Positions 28,028 through 38,179 are shown, numbered from the stretch's first letter. The stretch: 64,000 nucleotides of DNA from Pseudomonas asgharzadehiana (GCF_019139815.1 NZ_CP077079.1:5084001-5148000), one strand, 5' to 3'. Translations and numbers: made by a program. Notes: a model not told the origin generated them from the letters alone.

Positions 28028-28253
28028 TATCCGGCGAAAAAGTTCTTTTGAAACAATGACATGGCATCTTTCATGAAACCGTACAGGGTTTGTAGAGTCC
28101 ATCTCATCGCAAGCATGCTTACTTCTCTACGACCAATGGCCGCAGTCGCCGCACCCGGTGATCCGCGTTAATATTTGTAATTATTTTGTCCATAGGGATT
28201 GGTAACTTGGCTGGATACCTCCATCCTGTCGCGCACAATCCACGAGGTGATTG

Positions 28254-30896
28254 ATGCGCGCCAACTCGTCTGAACCACAAGACACCGTCACAGCAGAACA
28301 ACCGATCGCTCCCACCCGCTTACGCTGGCTGGATCTGTTGAGCAAATACCGGCAACCCATCGGGCTGGCCGTCACCTTGCTGCTGTTCGCAATTGCCCTG
28401 ATCGCCTGCCGACACCTGTTGCTGGAACTGGACCTCTACGCCCTCCACGACTCGATCCTGGACGTGCCCAGGCCGGCGCTGCTGGGGGCATTCGCCGCAG
28501 CGGTGGCCGGGTTCGTCATTCTGTTGGGCTACGAATTTTCCGGAGCACGTTACGCCGGGGTAAACCTGCCCGCCAAAACCTTGGCCCTGGGCGGCTTTAC
28601 CGCGTTTGCCATCGGCAATGCCATCGGCCTGTCGATGCTCTCGGGCGGCTCGGTGCGCTACCGTTTATATGCGCGCCATGGCATCGGGGCGTCGGAAGTG
28701 GCCCATATGACCGTATTCGCCAGCCTGGCCCTGGGCTGCGCCCTGCCGCCGCTGGCCGCCCTGGCGACACTGAGCAATTTGCCGGCCGCATCGACGTACC
28801 TGCATTTGCCGCAAACTGTACTCGGCGGCGTTGCCGGTGCCGTCCTGCTGTTATCGGCGATGCTGTGCATCGGTATTTATCGCCGACGCCTGCCGGAACA
28901 ACCGTATCCGGACAACCTGCTGGTCAGGGCCGGCCGTCGCACCCTGCGCTTGCCTGGCCGGCGCCTGACGCTCCTGCAACTGGTCATCACCGCACTCGAC
29001 GTCGCCGCTGCCGCTACCGTTCTTTATATGTTGCTGCCCGAAGCCCCGCCGTTCGGCCCGTTCCTGCTGGTGTACCTGCTGGCCCTGGCCGCCGGCGTAC
29101 TCAGCCATGTACCGGGTGGCGTGGGGGTGTTCGAGGCGATTCTGCTGGCAGCCTTCGCCGACAAGCTCGGCGCCGCGCCATTGGCCGCCGCCCTGCTGCT
29201 GTACCGCATGATCTATGTCGTGCTGCCGCTGCTGATTGCCTGTGTATTCCTGCTGATCAATGAGGCCCAGCGACTGTTCCAGACCCAACAGAGCCTGCGC
29301 GTGGCTTCGGGCCTGGCGGCGCCGGTGTTGGCCGTACTGGTTTTTTTGTCCGGCGTGGTCCTGCTGTTTTCCGGCGCCACGCCAGAGATCGACTCACGCC
29401 TGGAAAACATCGGTTTCCTGATTCCCCACCGCCTGATTGATGCGTCGCACTTTGGTGCCAGCCTGATCGGCGTGCTGTGCCTGCTGCTGGCCCAGGGCTT
29501 GCGCCGGCGTTTGTCAGCCGCCTGGATGCTGACCATGGTGCTGCTGCTGACGGGCGCCCTGCTCTCGCTGCTCAAGGGTTTCGACTGGGAAGAAGCCAGT
29601 CTGATGACCATGACCGCGGTGCTGCTGGCGATCTTCCGGCGCTCGTTCTACCGCGCCAGCCGCCTCACCGAACTGCCGTTCTCGCCGCTCTACCTGGTGG
29701 CCAGCGTCTGCGTGCTGGGCGCGTCGATCTGGCTGCTGCTGTTCGCCTATCAAGATGTGCCTTACAGCCATCAACTGTGGTGGCAGTTCACCCTGGACGC
29801 CAACGCCCCACGTGGCCTGCGCTCACTGCTCGGGGCTGCGGTGCTGCTGGTGATCGTCTCGCTGACCTGGCTGCTGCGCACTGCTCGCCCGGTGATCCAC
29901 CTGCCGACGCCGCAAGAGCTGGAGCGCGCCAGCAAGATCCTGATGGCCTCGTCACAGCCCGACGGCGGCCTGGCGCTGACCGGCGACAAGGCGCTGCTGT
30001 TCCACCCCAACGACGAAGCCTTCCTGATGTATGCCCGTCGCGGCCGCAGCCTGGTGGCCCTGTACGACCCGATCGGCCCGACCCAACCGCGCGCCGAGAT
30101 GATCTGGCAGTTCCGTGACCTGTGCGACATCCACCATGCGCGCCCGGTGTTCTACCAGGTGCGGGCGGAGAACCTGCCGTACTACATGGACATCGGCCTT
30201 ACCGCGATCAAGCTGGGCGAAGAAGCGCGCGTGGACCTCAAACGCTTTGACCTTGAAGCCAAGGGCAAAGAGATGAAGGATTTGCGCTACACCTGGAACC
30301 GTGGCACCCGGGACGGCCTGTCCCTAGAGATCTGCGAGCCGGGCACCGCGCCGATGGATGAATTAAAAGTTATCTCGGACGCCTGGCTTACCGGTAAGAA
30401 TGTGCGCGAAAAAGGCTTTTCCCTGGGACGCTTCAGTGACGACTACCTCAAGCATTTTCGTATCGCGATCATTCGCTTCGAAGGGCGCCCAGTGGCCTTC
30501 GCCAACCTGCTCGAGACCTACAACCACGACCTGGCCAGCCTCGACCTGATGCGTGCCCACCCGGACGCGCCCAAGCTGACCATGGAGTTCATGATGGTCG
30601 GCCTGATTCAACACTATAAGAATCATGGCTACGCCCGCTTCAGCCTGGGCATGGTGCCATTGTCGGGCCTGCAACCGCGACGGGGCGCGCCATTGACCCA
30701 GCGTCTGGGTTCGATGGTGTTCCGTCGTGGCGAGCAACTGTATAACTTCCAAGGTTTGCGCCGCTTCAAAGACAAGTTCCAGCCCGACTGGGAACCCCGC
30801 TACATGGCCGTGCCCGCCGGACTGGATCCGCTGGTGGCACTGGCCGATACCGCCGCCCTGATCGCGGGCGGCTTGACTGGATTGGTGAAACGCTGA
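28254..30896 (+). CDS. mprF: Bifunctional phosphatidylglycerol aminoacyltransferase/flippase MprF
   Basis: An 880 aa membrane enzyme that transfers an amino acid from aminoacyl-tRNA to phosphatidylglycerol and flips the product. In pseudomonads the product is mainly alanyl-PG. The N-terminal two thirds contains about 14 TM helices (flippase domain with GGSVRYRLYARHG and PGGVGVFEAILL), and the C-terminal third is the GNAT-like synthase domain (from about 560 to the end, with FSLGMVPLSGL). The ATG at 28254 follows GAGG. The stop overlaps the next ATG by one base, so the two genes are coupled. Confidence 0.95.
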   Translation: MRANSSEPQDTVTAEQPIAPTRLRWLDLLSKYRQPIGLAVTLLLFAIALIACRHLLLELDLYALHDSILDVPRPALLGAFAAAVAGFVILLGYEFSGARYAGVNLPAKTLALGGFTAFAIGNAIGLSMLSGGSVRYRLYARHGIGASEVAHMTVFASLALGCALPPLAALATLSNLPAASTYLHLPQTVLGGVAGAVLLLSAMLCIGIYRRRLPEQPYPDNLLVRAGRRTLRLPGRRLTLLQLVITALDVAAAATVLYMLLPEAPPFGPFLLVYLLALAAGVLSHVPGGVGVFEAILLAAFADKLGAAPLAAALLLYRMIYVVLPLLIACVFLLINEAQRLFQTQQSLRVASGLAAPVLAVLVFLSGVVLLFSGATPEIDSRLENIGFLIPHRLIDASHFGASLIGVLCLLLAQGLRRRLSAAWMLTMVLLLTGALLSLLKGFDWEEASLMTMTAVLLAIFRRSFYRASRLTELPFSPLYLVASVCVLGASIWLLLFAYQDVPYSHQLWWQFTLDANAPRGLRSLLGAAVLLVIVSLTWLLRTARPVIHLPTPQELERASKILMASSQPDGGLALTGDKALLFHPNDEAFLMYARRGRSLVALYDPIGPTQPRAEMIWQFRDLCDIHHARPVFYQVRAENLPYYMDIGLTAIKLGEEARVDLKRFDLEAKGKEMKDLRYTWNRGTRDGLSLEICEPGTAPMDELKVISDAWLTGKNVREKGFSLGRFSDDYLKHFRIAIIRFEGRPVAFANLLETYNHDLASLDLMRAHPDAPKLTMEFMMVGLIQHYKNHGYARFSLGMVPLSGLQPRRGAPLTQRLGSMVFRRGEQLYNFQGLRRFKDKFQPDWEPRYMAVPAGLDPLVALADTAALIAGGLTGLVKR

Positions 30897-32176
30897 TGAT
30901 TCGACGCTCCTGGCGGTATGTATTGGCCTTTGTAGTGCTGCTCGCGCTGGTCCTGGGCGGTGGCTTTTGGTTCTGGAACCGCCCTGCCCCGCAGCCGACC
31001 CTGGAGCAACTGCCCCAGGCCGATGGTTCGGTGATGACCCGCGTCACTCCGGTCGGCACAGCCAAAGCACGCGTCGCCGTAGCGGTGATGGCCGACGAAA
31101 CCCTGACCGACAGCCAACTGATGACGCTGAGCCAGGGGGGCAAGGCGCAGATCGTCCAGGTGATCCTGCCAAAAGACGACTGCAAGCTGCAGGAACAAGC
31201 GCTGCAAAGCGCCCTGGGCCAGCTCAAGGGCCCGGCGACGCTGGTCAGCGGCATCGGCCCTGGCGCCGCCCTCGCCTGGCGCTGGCTGGCCACCCAGAAC
31301 GACGACAAGGCCAACGCCATCTCCGTCGGCTTTGCTCTGGTGCAGGAAGGCTGCAAGGACCCGCTGCCCAAGACCGCCGCTCACGGCAACTGGCTGGTGG
31401 CGTGGAACGATAACCCTGACGATGAAAGCGCCAGTTTCGTACGCGACACGCCACGCGCGACTACGAGCATCAGCGACTATGACATTCATTACCCGCAAGT
31501 CCTGAATAACGAACTGCGCAAGCAACTGGTGGGTTCGGACAACGGCGGGCTGGCGATTCCCGTGGTGGAAGTACCGGCTGGCCAGGCCAAAGACACGGTC
31601 ACCCTGTTCCTCTCCGGTGACGGCGGCTGGCGTGACCTGGACCGCGACGTAGCGGGTGAAATGGCCAAGATCGGCTACCCGGTGGTCGGCATCGACACCC
31701 TGCGCTACTACTGGCAGCACAAAACCCCGGAACAAAGCGCCAAGGACCTCACCGAACTGATGCAGCACTACCGGCAGAAGTGGGGCACCAAGCGCTTCGT
31801 ACTGACCGGCTATTCGTTCGGCGCCGACGTACTGCCGGCGATCTACAACCGCATGCCGGAGAACGAGCAGCAACGGGTCGATGCGATCATCCTGCTGGCC
31901 TTCGCCCGTACCGGCAGCTTTGAGATCGAAGTGGAAGGTTGGCTGGGCAATGCCGGCAAAGAAGCCGCCACCGGGCCGGAAATGGCCAAGCTGCCGCCTG
32001 AGAAAGTGGTGTGCATTTATGGCGCCGAAGAAGTCGACGAGAGTGGCTGCACCGACAAGACCGCTGTGGGTGAGGCACTGAAACTGCCAGGTGGGCATCA
32101 CTTCGACGAGAACTACCCGGCGCTCGCCAAGCGGTTGGTGGATATCATCGTCAAGCACCAGGCCAAGGCCGAATAA
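30896..32176 (+). CDS. AcvB/VirJ-family virulence factor, probable aminoacyl-PG hydrolase
   Basis: A 426 aa membrane-anchored periplasmic protein with an N-terminal TM segment (about 7-27) and an alpha/beta-hydrolase fold in the C-terminal half: FLSGDGGWRDLDRDV, then the nucleophile elbow GYSFGADVLPAIYNR, and a late His in PGGHHFDENY. In P. aeruginosa the gene next to mprF was reported to hydrolyse alanyl-PG, and this gene sits in the same place, so mprF makes and this product removes the lipid. The one-base overlap supports an operon. Confidence 0.87.
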   Translation: MIRRSWRYVLAFVVLLALVLGGGFWFWNRPAPQPTLEQLPQADGSVMTRVTPVGTAKARVAVAVMADETLTDSQLMTLSQGGKAQIVQVILPKDDCKLQEQALQSALGQLKGPATLVSGIGPGAALAWRWLATQNDDKANAISVGFALVQEGCKDPLPKTAAHGNWLVAWNDNPDDESASFVRDTPRATTSISDYDIHYPQVLNNELRKQLVGSDNGGLAIPVVEVPAGQAKDTVTLFLSGDGGWRDLDRDVAGEMAKIGYPVVGIDTLRYYWQHKTPEQSAKDLTELMQHYRQKWGTKRFVLTGYSFGADVLPAIYNRMPENEQQRVDAIILLAFARTGSFEIEVEGWLGNAGKEAATGPEMAKLPPEKVVCIYGAEEVDESGCTDKTAVGEALKLPGGHHFDENYPALAKRLVDIIVKHQAKAE

Positions 32177-32200
32177 CCCCAGGCAACACACAGGACCCAA

Positions 32201-32289
32201 TGTGGGAGGGGGCTTGCTCCCGATAGCTAAGTGTCAGTCAACAGCGTTGTGACTGATGCACCGCAATCGGGAGCAAGCCCCCTCCCACA
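32201..32289. repeat. REPIN
   Basis: TGTGGGAGGGGGCTTGCTCC (left) and the inverted GGAGCAAGCCCCCTCCCACA (right), about 49-base centre. It lies between the convergent acvB/virJ and recJ genes. Confidence 0.94.
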
Positions 32290-32313
32290 TTTGCTTTATG
32301 GTGTGGCTGAAAA

Positions 32314-34023
32314 TCAGCGCGGCTCGATGTGCGCGATCATCAGTTGAACCGTCTCATTCCCACGAAACTCGTTCACGTCCAGCTTGTAGGCCAATTCCAC
32401 CCAACGCACGGTAGGGTTCGGCCAGACCTCCCGATCCACCCCAAACGCAATGCCATCGAGCTTCACCGAGCCGCATTCGCTCTTGAGCACCACTTTCAGG
32501 TGCCGCTCCCCCACAACGCGCTGCTCAACCAACTGGAACACACCGTGAAACAACGGCTCGGGAAAGTGCTGCCCCCACGGGCCTGCATGCCGTAGCGCAC
32601 GGGCCAGTTCCAGATGAAACTCTTCCACCGCCAGGGTGCCATCGGACAGCAGGCGACCGGTGAGGTCTTCTTCACGCAGTTGACGACGCACCTCGGCGTC
32701 AAAGGCCTCGGCAAACAGTGGGAAATTTGCCTCGGGCAACGTCAGCCCGGCCGCCATGGCGTGGCCGCCGTACTTGGTGATCAGGCTGGGATGCTGGCTG
32801 GCGACGACCGCCAGGGCATCACGGATGTGAAAGCCCTGCACAGAGCGCCCCGAGCCCTTGAGCAGGCCATCACCGGCGTCGGCGAAGGCGATGGTCGGGC
32901 GGAAATAGCGCTCTTTCATGCGCGACGCCAGAATACCGATCACGCCCTGATGCCACTCGGGGTCGAACAGGCACAGGCCATAGGGCATCGATTCCATCGG
33001 CAAGTCCTTGAGCTGGGCCAGGGCCTCGCGCTGCATGCCTTGTTCGATGGATTTGCGGTCCTGGTTCATGCCATCCAATTGCGCGGCCATTTCCCGTGCG
33101 GCCGCAAAATCGGTGGTGAGCAGGCATTCGATGCCCAGACTCATATCGTCCAGACGCCCGGCGGCGTTGAGCCGTGGCCCGAGGATAAAGCCCAGGTCGG
33201 TTGAAGTGATGCGCGCGGCGTCGCGCTTGGCCACTTCCAGGATTGCCTTGATTCCCGGCCGCGCACGACCCGCGCGGATACGTTCCAGGCCCTGATGCAC
33301 CAGAATGCGATTGTTGGCGTCCAGGGGCACCACGTCGGCGACGCTGCCCAGGGCGACCAGGTCGAGCAGATCGCCGATGTTCGGCTGCGGCGTGTTCGTG
33401 TACCAGCCCAGGTCACGCAGGCGCGCGCGCAGGGCCATCAATACGTAGAAGATCACGCCCACGCCGGCCAGGGCCTTGCTGGGGAACGCGCAGCCGGGTT
33501 GATTCGGATTGACGATCGCATCCGCTGCCGGCAACTCGTCACCGGGCAAGTGGTGGTCGGTCACCAGCACCCGCAGCCCCGCCGCCTTGGCCGCGGCCAC
33601 CCCTTCCACACTGGAGATGCCGTTATCCACGGTGATCAGCAATTGCGGCTCGCGCTGCAGGGCCACGGCGACAATTTCCGGGGTCAGGCCATAGCCATAT
33701 TCGAAGCGGTTGGGTACCAGGTAATCGACATGGGCCGCACCCAGCAAACGCAGGCCCAAGGTGCCCACGGTACTGGCGGTGGCGCCATCGGCATCGAAGT
33801 CGCCGACGATCAGGATGCGCTGACGTTGTTCCAGGGCCGTCACCAGCAGGTCTACCGCCGCGTCGATGCCCTTGAGCTGCTGATAGGGAATCAACCGTGC
33901 CAGGCTTTTATCCAGCTCAGCCTCCGATTGCACCCCGCGGGCGGCGTAAAGACGGGTCAACAGCGGCGGCAATTCACCGAGAAACGGCAGGACAGCGGGC
34001 AACGGGCGAGGATCGATACGCAT
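32314..34023 (-). CDS. recJ: Single-stranded-DNA-specific exonuclease RecJ
   Basis: A 569 aa 5'-3' ssDNA exonuclease of the DHH family used in recombination and mismatch repair. Motifs: DFDADGATAS, VTVDNGISS, VTDHHLPG (DHH), GPRLNAAGRLDD, and a DHHA1 domain with GGHAMAAGL. The start at 34023 gives the standard MRIDPRPL N-terminus; the open frame extends to 34176 through a REP hairpin. Confidence 0.97.
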   Translation of the reverse strand: MRIDPRPLPAVLPFLGELPPLLTRLYAARGVQSEAELDKSLARLIPYQQLKGIDAAVDLLVTALEQRQRILIVGDFDADGATASTVGTLGLRLLGAAHVDYLVPNRFEYGYGLTPEIVAVALQREPQLLITVDNGISSVEGVAAAKAAGLRVLVTDHHLPGDELPAADAIVNPNQPGCAFPSKALAGVGVIFYVLMALRARLRDLGWYTNTPQPNIGDLLDLVALGSVADVVPLDANNRILVHQGLERIRAGRARPGIKAILEVAKRDAARITSTDLGFILGPRLNAAGRLDDMSLGIECLLTTDFAAAREMAAQLDGMNQDRKSIEQGMQREALAQLKDLPMESMPYGLCLFDPEWHQGVIGILASRMKERYFRPTIAFADAGDGLLKGSGRSVQGFHIRDALAVVASQHPSLITKYGGHAMAAGLTLPEANFPLFAEAFDAEVRRQLREEDLTGRLLSDGTLAVEEFHLELARALRHAGPWGQHFPEPLFHGVFQLVEQRVVGERHLKVVLKSECGSVKLDGIAFGVDREVWPNPTVRWVELAYKLDVNEFRGNETVQLMIAHIEPR

Positions 34024-34088
34024 ACGGGGGTGATGACTTCTCTGCGGATAAACGGTTAAACGACAATGCTTCAAACGACACAAATCAC

Positions 34089-34116
34089 TGTGGGAGGAGG
34101 CTTGCTCCCTCCCACA
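34089..34116. repeat. Collapsed REPIN: 28-base REP palindrome
   Basis: TGTGGGAGG-AGGCTTGCTC-CCTCCCACA. It looks like a REPIN in which the centre and inner arms have been lost, leaving the two outer arms as one hairpin between recJ and yaeQ. Confidence 0.8.
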
Positions 34117-34120
34117 TTTT

Positions 34121-34663
34121 TCAATCGCGTCCGCCAACCAGCCACTGCAACTGCACTTCATGCTGGCCACGGTCATCGGTCACGAAAACTGTGCCTTCGC
34201 TGATCATCACGTCCCACTTGATAACGCGGGGCATGTCCTTGGCCAGGGTTTCCAGCACTTCCTGTGGCACGGCAGCGATGTGCACGTTCTTCAGGTTAGT
34301 CGCCACCGGCACCACTTTGCCTTCCCAGACTCGCAGGCTGCCATACGCCAGCAGGCTGGTACGCTCGGTGCGGCGCGAGCACCAGGTCAGACGGTCGGCG
34401 TCGGGCTGGCCGACTTCGATCCAGTGCAAAACGCGATCATCCAGGCTTTTTTCCCACAGGGCCGGTTCATCTACATCTGACAGGCCACGACCGAACGCCA
34501 ACTGCTCGTTATAAAACAGGGCATAAGCCAGCAGGCGCACGGTCATGCGCTCTTCGGTTTCCGAAGGGTGACGGGCGATGGTCTGTTTGACGCTCTCGTA
34601 GACCGAACGGTCGAGGTCGGTGAGGTTGAGTTCGAATTTGTAGGTCGTGGACGGCTGGGCCAT
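34121..34663 (-). CDS. YaeQ family protein
   Basis: A 180 aa protein of the YaeQ family, whose fold resembles PD-(D/E)XK nucleases. N-terminal KFELNLTDLDRSVYESVKQT and HPSETEERMTVRLLAYAL are conserved. The catalytic role is unproven; the family was named after suppression of rfaH in E. coli. Lies upstream of recJ on the same strand (98 bases), so the two may be co-transcribed. Confidence 0.9.
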   Translation of the reverse strand: MAQPSTTYKFELNLTDLDRSVYESVKQTIARHPSETEERMTVRLLAYALFYNEQLAFGRGLSDVDEPALWEKSLDDRVLHWIEVGQPDADRLTWCSRRTERTSLLAYGSLRVWEGKVVPVATNLKNVHIAAVPQEVLETLAKDMPRVIKWDVMISEGTVFVTDDRGQHEVQLQWLVGGRD

Positions 34664-34801
34664 GAACGGGCTTCTAGAGACAGGGAAAGGCGGCCAGTCT
34701 AACCGATGGTGGAGCCATTCAACGAATCATCATCCTTATCCCTCACCGCTCGCCTATGTTAAAAGGCATCACACACCCGTCCAGCGCCAGAAAGGATCCT
34801 C

Positions 34802-36001
34802 ATGTCGTTCAATGCCAAACCGCTTGCCGGCCTCAAAGTCATCGAACTCGGCACCCTCATCGCCGGGCCGTTCGCCTCTCGCATCTGCGCCGAGTTCGGG
34901 GCCGAGGTGATCAAGGTCGAATCCCCCGACGGCGGCGACCCGCTGCGCAAATGGCGCAAGCTGTATGAGGGCACCTCGCTGTGGTGGTTTGTGCAGGCGC
35001 GCAACAAAAAGTCGCTGACGCTGAACCTCAAGCATCCGGACGGTTTGGCGGTTCTCAAACAGCTGCTGGCGGACGCCGATATGCTCATCGAGAATTTTCG
35101 TCCCGGCGTGCTCGAAAAACTCGGCCTGAGCTGGGAGACCCTGCACGCGCTGAACCCGAAGCTGGTGATGGTTCGCCTCTCGGGCTTCGGCCAGACCGGG
35201 CCGATGAAAGATCAGCCGGGGTTTGGTGCCGTGGGCGAATCCATGGGCGGGTTGCGCTATATCACCGGTTTCGAGGACCGCCCGCCGGTGCGCACCGGGA
35301 TTTCCATCGGTGATTCCATCGCCGCCTTGTGGGCCGTGATCGGCGCGCTGATGGCGCTGCGGCACCGTGAGGTCAACGGCGGCCTGGGCCAAGTGGTGGA
35401 TGTGGCGCTGTATGAAGCGATCTTCGCCATGATGGAAAGCATGATCCCCGAGTTCGACGTGTTCGGGTTTATTCGCGAGCGCACCGGCAACATCATGCCC
35501 GGCATCACGCCGTCCTCGATCCATACCAGCGCGGACGGCAAGCATGTGCAGATCGGCGCCAATGGCGATGCCATTTTCAAGCGTTTCATGAGCGCCATCG
35601 GCCGTGACGACTTGGCCAACGATCCGCAACTGGCCAGCAATGATGGACGCGACAGCCGCCGTGATGAGCTGTATGGCGTGATCGATCGCTGGGTCAATTC
35701 ATTGCCACTGGAGCAGGTGGTCGAGCAACTGAACAAAGCCGACGTACCGGCCAGCCGTATTTACAGCGCCGAAGACATGCTCGGCGACCCGCAATTCCTG
35801 GCCCGTGAAATGTTCCTGAAGGCGCAGTTGCCCGATGGCAAGGATTTCAAGATGCCGGGCATCGTGCCCAAACTGTCGGACACCCCCGGCAGCTGCGAGT
35901 GGGTCGGCCCGCAGTTGGGTGAACACAACGCGGTGGTGCTCGAAGCGTTGGGTTACGACGCCGCCGCCATCGCACGTCTGCGCGAACAGGGCGCCATCTG
36001 A
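34802..36001 (+). CDS. CaiB/BaiF family (class III) CoA-transferase
   Basis: A 399 aa CoA transferase of family III. N-terminal PLAGLKVIELGTLIAGPFASR and DYFE-like region are typical; the catalytic Asp should lie in the EVIKVESPDGGDPLR/ENFRPGV environment of the family. The specific acyl-CoA donor and acceptor cannot be read from sequence (candidates are succinyl-CoA- or formyl-CoA-linked dicarboxylic acids). No pathway partner is adjacent. Confidence 0.9.
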   Translation: MSFNAKPLAGLKVIELGTLIAGPFASRICAEFGAEVIKVESPDGGDPLRKWRKLYEGTSLWWFVQARNKKSLTLNLKHPDGLAVLKQLLADADMLIENFRPGVLEKLGLSWETLHALNPKLVMVRLSGFGQTGPMKDQPGFGAVGESMGGLRYITGFEDRPPVRTGISIGDSIAALWAVIGALMALRHREVNGGLGQVVDVALYEAIFAMMESMIPEFDVFGFIRERTGNIMPGITPSSIHTSADGKHVQIGANGDAIFKRFMSAIGRDDLANDPQLASNDGRDSRRDELYGVIDRWVNSLPLEQVVEQLNKADVPASRIYSAEDMLGDPQFLAREMFLKAQLPDGKDFKMPGIVPKLSDTPGSCEWVGPQLGEHNAVVLEALGYDAAAIARLREQGAI

Positions 36002-36035
36002 CACCTCAAGCAGCATCGCCCCACATAAATCGCAG

Positions 36036-36076
36036 GCAAAAAGAAACCCCGAAGCGTGGGGAGACACTTCGGGGTT
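36036..36076 (-). terminator. Terminator serving the minus-strand DUF3509 gene
   Basis: AACCCCGAAG (36045-36054) pairs with CTTCGGGGTT (36067-36076). The T-rich run (TTTCTTTTT) appears after the hairpin only when read on the minus strand, so it stops transcription from the right. Confidence 0.8.
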
Positions 36077-36196
36077 AAACGTGGCCTTACAATGACCAGT
36101 ACAACAAGCCACAAACACCGGAGCACAATGTTTGCTCTTGCTGTTACGAAATCTGACCGGCCATGCTGTAGGAAGTTTCCAAGGACAAATAATTCT

Positions 36197-36481
36197 TCAT
36201 GCGCAGACCGGCGCACGTGTCATGGCGGCGTTGCGCAAGGCTGCGATAACCGAGGGTTCGAGGCGACCTTCAGCGATTTTCAAATCGCGCAGCAGGCAAT
36301 CCACCACATCCACCAGGGCGCGTTTGTCGGTCAACTGCGCGCGGTTGACTTCGCGCTCGACCATGATGGCGCCACCGGGGTTCTTCACGGTCACCAGGCA
36401 TTCGCCCTGCACACCTGAGGTGGTCAGCGTAACCAGATAAGGGCTCAGTGCTTCTTCGAGCAATAGGCTGATACTTTCCAT
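36197..36481 (-). CDS. DUF3509 domain-containing protein
   Basis: A 94 aa cytoplasmic protein starting MESISLLLEEAL. It matches the Pseudomonas-restricted DUF3509 family: VTLTTSGVQGECLVTVKNPGG and the acidic-hydrophobic middle LVDVVDCLLRDL. No function is known. The ATG at 36481 gives the family start; the frame is open 12 bases further. Ends before a minus-strand terminator. Confidence 0.8.
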   Translation of the reverse strand: MESISLLLEEALSPYLVTLTTSGVQGECLVTVKNPGGAIMVEREVNRAQLTDKRALVDVVDCLLRDLKIAEGRLEPSVIAALRNAAMTRAPVCA

Positions 36482-36645
36482 CTCGATCACCACTCAATAG
36501 TTCGGGAACAATCGTTTCAACGGGTGCTGCATCTATCCTAAGTGACTGGTCGTGACGTAGGAAAGTTCGCTTTTTCGTTATCGCGGGGGGATGACGTATT
36601 TAGCATGCGCTTGCAACATGACAACGAAAAAACTGCGGCACACAA

Positions 36646-36690
36646 ACAAAAAACGCCGCTGACCCAGCAAGGGAAAGCGGCGTTTTGGTG
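36646..36690 (-). terminator. Terminator downstream of thrC
   Basis: AAACGCCGCT (36651-36660) pairs with AGCGGCGTTT (36676-36685); on the minus strand the stem is followed by TTTTTTG. It lies 18 bases after the thrC stop. Confidence 0.88.
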
Positions 36691-36703
36691 TAAGCGGTTC
36701 GCC

Positions 36704-38113
36704 TTACAACGGTTTACCCCGATTGCCATGCTGGCTGACAAACGCCTGCACCGCTTTGAGGTCATTGGTCAACACCGTGCAACGTTCTTCACGCTCGAAC
36801 AGGTCAGTCAGATGCGCCGGCAGTTCAAGGGCCTTGCCAACACCGGCCTTCTCCACCGCCTCCGGGAATTTGACCGGGTGAGCGGTCCCGAGGATGACCA
36901 TCGGGGTATCCAGGCTGCGACGGCATTCGCGGGCGGCCTTCACACCGATCGCGGTGTGCGGGTCGAGCAGCTCACCGGTCTGGGCAAACACTTCGGCGAT
37001 GGTTTCGCAAGTCTGCGCATCGTCCACCGCCAGGGAGTCGAAGAGCTTGCGGGTTTCAGTCCAGCGCTCCTCATCAACACTGAAACCGCCACCGCTTTTG
37101 AAGGTGTCCATCAAGCCGGCAATAGCGGCGCCGTTGCGACCATGCATATCGAACAGCAGACGCTCGAAGTTCGACGAAACCATGATGTCCATCGACGGCG
37201 ACAGAGTGGCGTGCAGGGTTTCCTTGACGTACTGGTTGCCGCTCATGAAGCGGTGCAGGATGTCGTTGCGGTTGGTGGCGACGATCAACTGGTTGATCGG
37301 CAGGCCCATGTTGCGCGCCAGGTAACCGGCGAAGATGTCGCCGAAGTTGCCGGTGGGCACCGAGAACGACACCGAGCGCGCCGGGCCGCCCAGCTGCAGG
37401 GACGCGTGGAAGTAGTAGACGATCTGGGCCATGATCCGCGCCCAGTTGATCGAGTTCACCGCCACCAGGCGGGTGCCCTTGAGGAAGCTCTGGTCAGCGA
37501 AGCTGTTCTTGACCATTTCCTGGCAGTCATCGAAGTTGCCTTCGATGGCGATGTTGTGGATGTTCTCGCCAAAGATGGTGGTCATTTGCCGACGCTGCAC
37601 TTCCGACACGCGCTTGTGCGGGTGCAGGATGAAGATGTCGACGTTTTCGCAGTGCTTGCAACCTTCGATGGCCGCCGAGCCGGTATCACCGGAGGTGGCG
37701 CCGATGATCACCACGCGCTCACCGCGCTTGGCCAATACGTAGTCCAACAGGCGACCGAGCAGTTGCAGGGCAAAGTCCTTGAACGCCAAGGTCGGGCCGT
37801 GGAACAGCTCCAGTACCCATTCATTGCCGTTCAGTTGGCGCAAAGGCGCGATGGCGCTGTGGGAAAACACGCCGTACGTCTCTTCCAGGATTTTTTTGAA
37901 GTCCGCATCCGGAATGCTGCCGGTGACGAACGGGCGCATCACCCGGAAGGCCAACTCGTGGTATGGCAAGCCGGCCCAGGAGGCGATTTCTTCCTGGGTG
38001 AAGCGTGGCAGGTTTTCCGGCACGTACAGGCCGCCGTCGGTGGCAAGGCCTGCCAGCAGAACGTCTTCGAAATTCAGGGCCGGTGCCTGGCCGCGGGTGC
38101 TGATGTAACGCAT
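36704..38113 (-). CDS. thrC: Threonine synthase
   Basis: PLP enzyme of 469 aa that converts O-phosphohomoserine to threonine. The PLP lysine is in LAFKDFALQ, with the phosphate-binding GATSGDTGSAA motif. Start MRYISTRGQ is the usual N-terminus. It lies 66 bases after hom on the same strand, the usual Pseudomonas order for the last steps of threonine synthesis. Confidence 0.98.
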   Translation of the reverse strand: MRYISTRGQAPALNFEDVLLAGLATDGGLYVPENLPRFTQEEIASWAGLPYHELAFRVMRPFVTGSIPDADFKKILEETYGVFSHSAIAPLRQLNGNEWVLELFHGPTLAFKDFALQLLGRLLDYVLAKRGERVVIIGATSGDTGSAAIEGCKHCENVDIFILHPHKRVSEVQRRQMTTIFGENIHNIAIEGNFDDCQEMVKNSFADQSFLKGTRLVAVNSINWARIMAQIVYYFHASLQLGGPARSVSFSVPTGNFGDIFAGYLARNMGLPINQLIVATNRNDILHRFMSGNQYVKETLHATLSPSMDIMVSSNFERLLFDMHGRNGAAIAGLMDTFKSGGGFSVDEERWTETRKLFDSLAVDDAQTCETIAEVFAQTGELLDPHTAIGVKAARECRRSLDTPMVILGTAHPVKFPEAVEKAGVGKALELPAHLTDLFEREERCTVLTNDLKAVQAFVSQHGNRGKPL

Positions 38114-38179
38114 GACTGGCTCCTCTAAAACATTCTCGAACAGAAGCCGCCGAACGCACGGGGCCTCTGGAACAATCGG

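Noticed and set aside
36542..38128. 528 aa open frame opposite thrC
   Set aside because: Antisense shadow of threonine synthase, including its terminator region; no recognised motifs.
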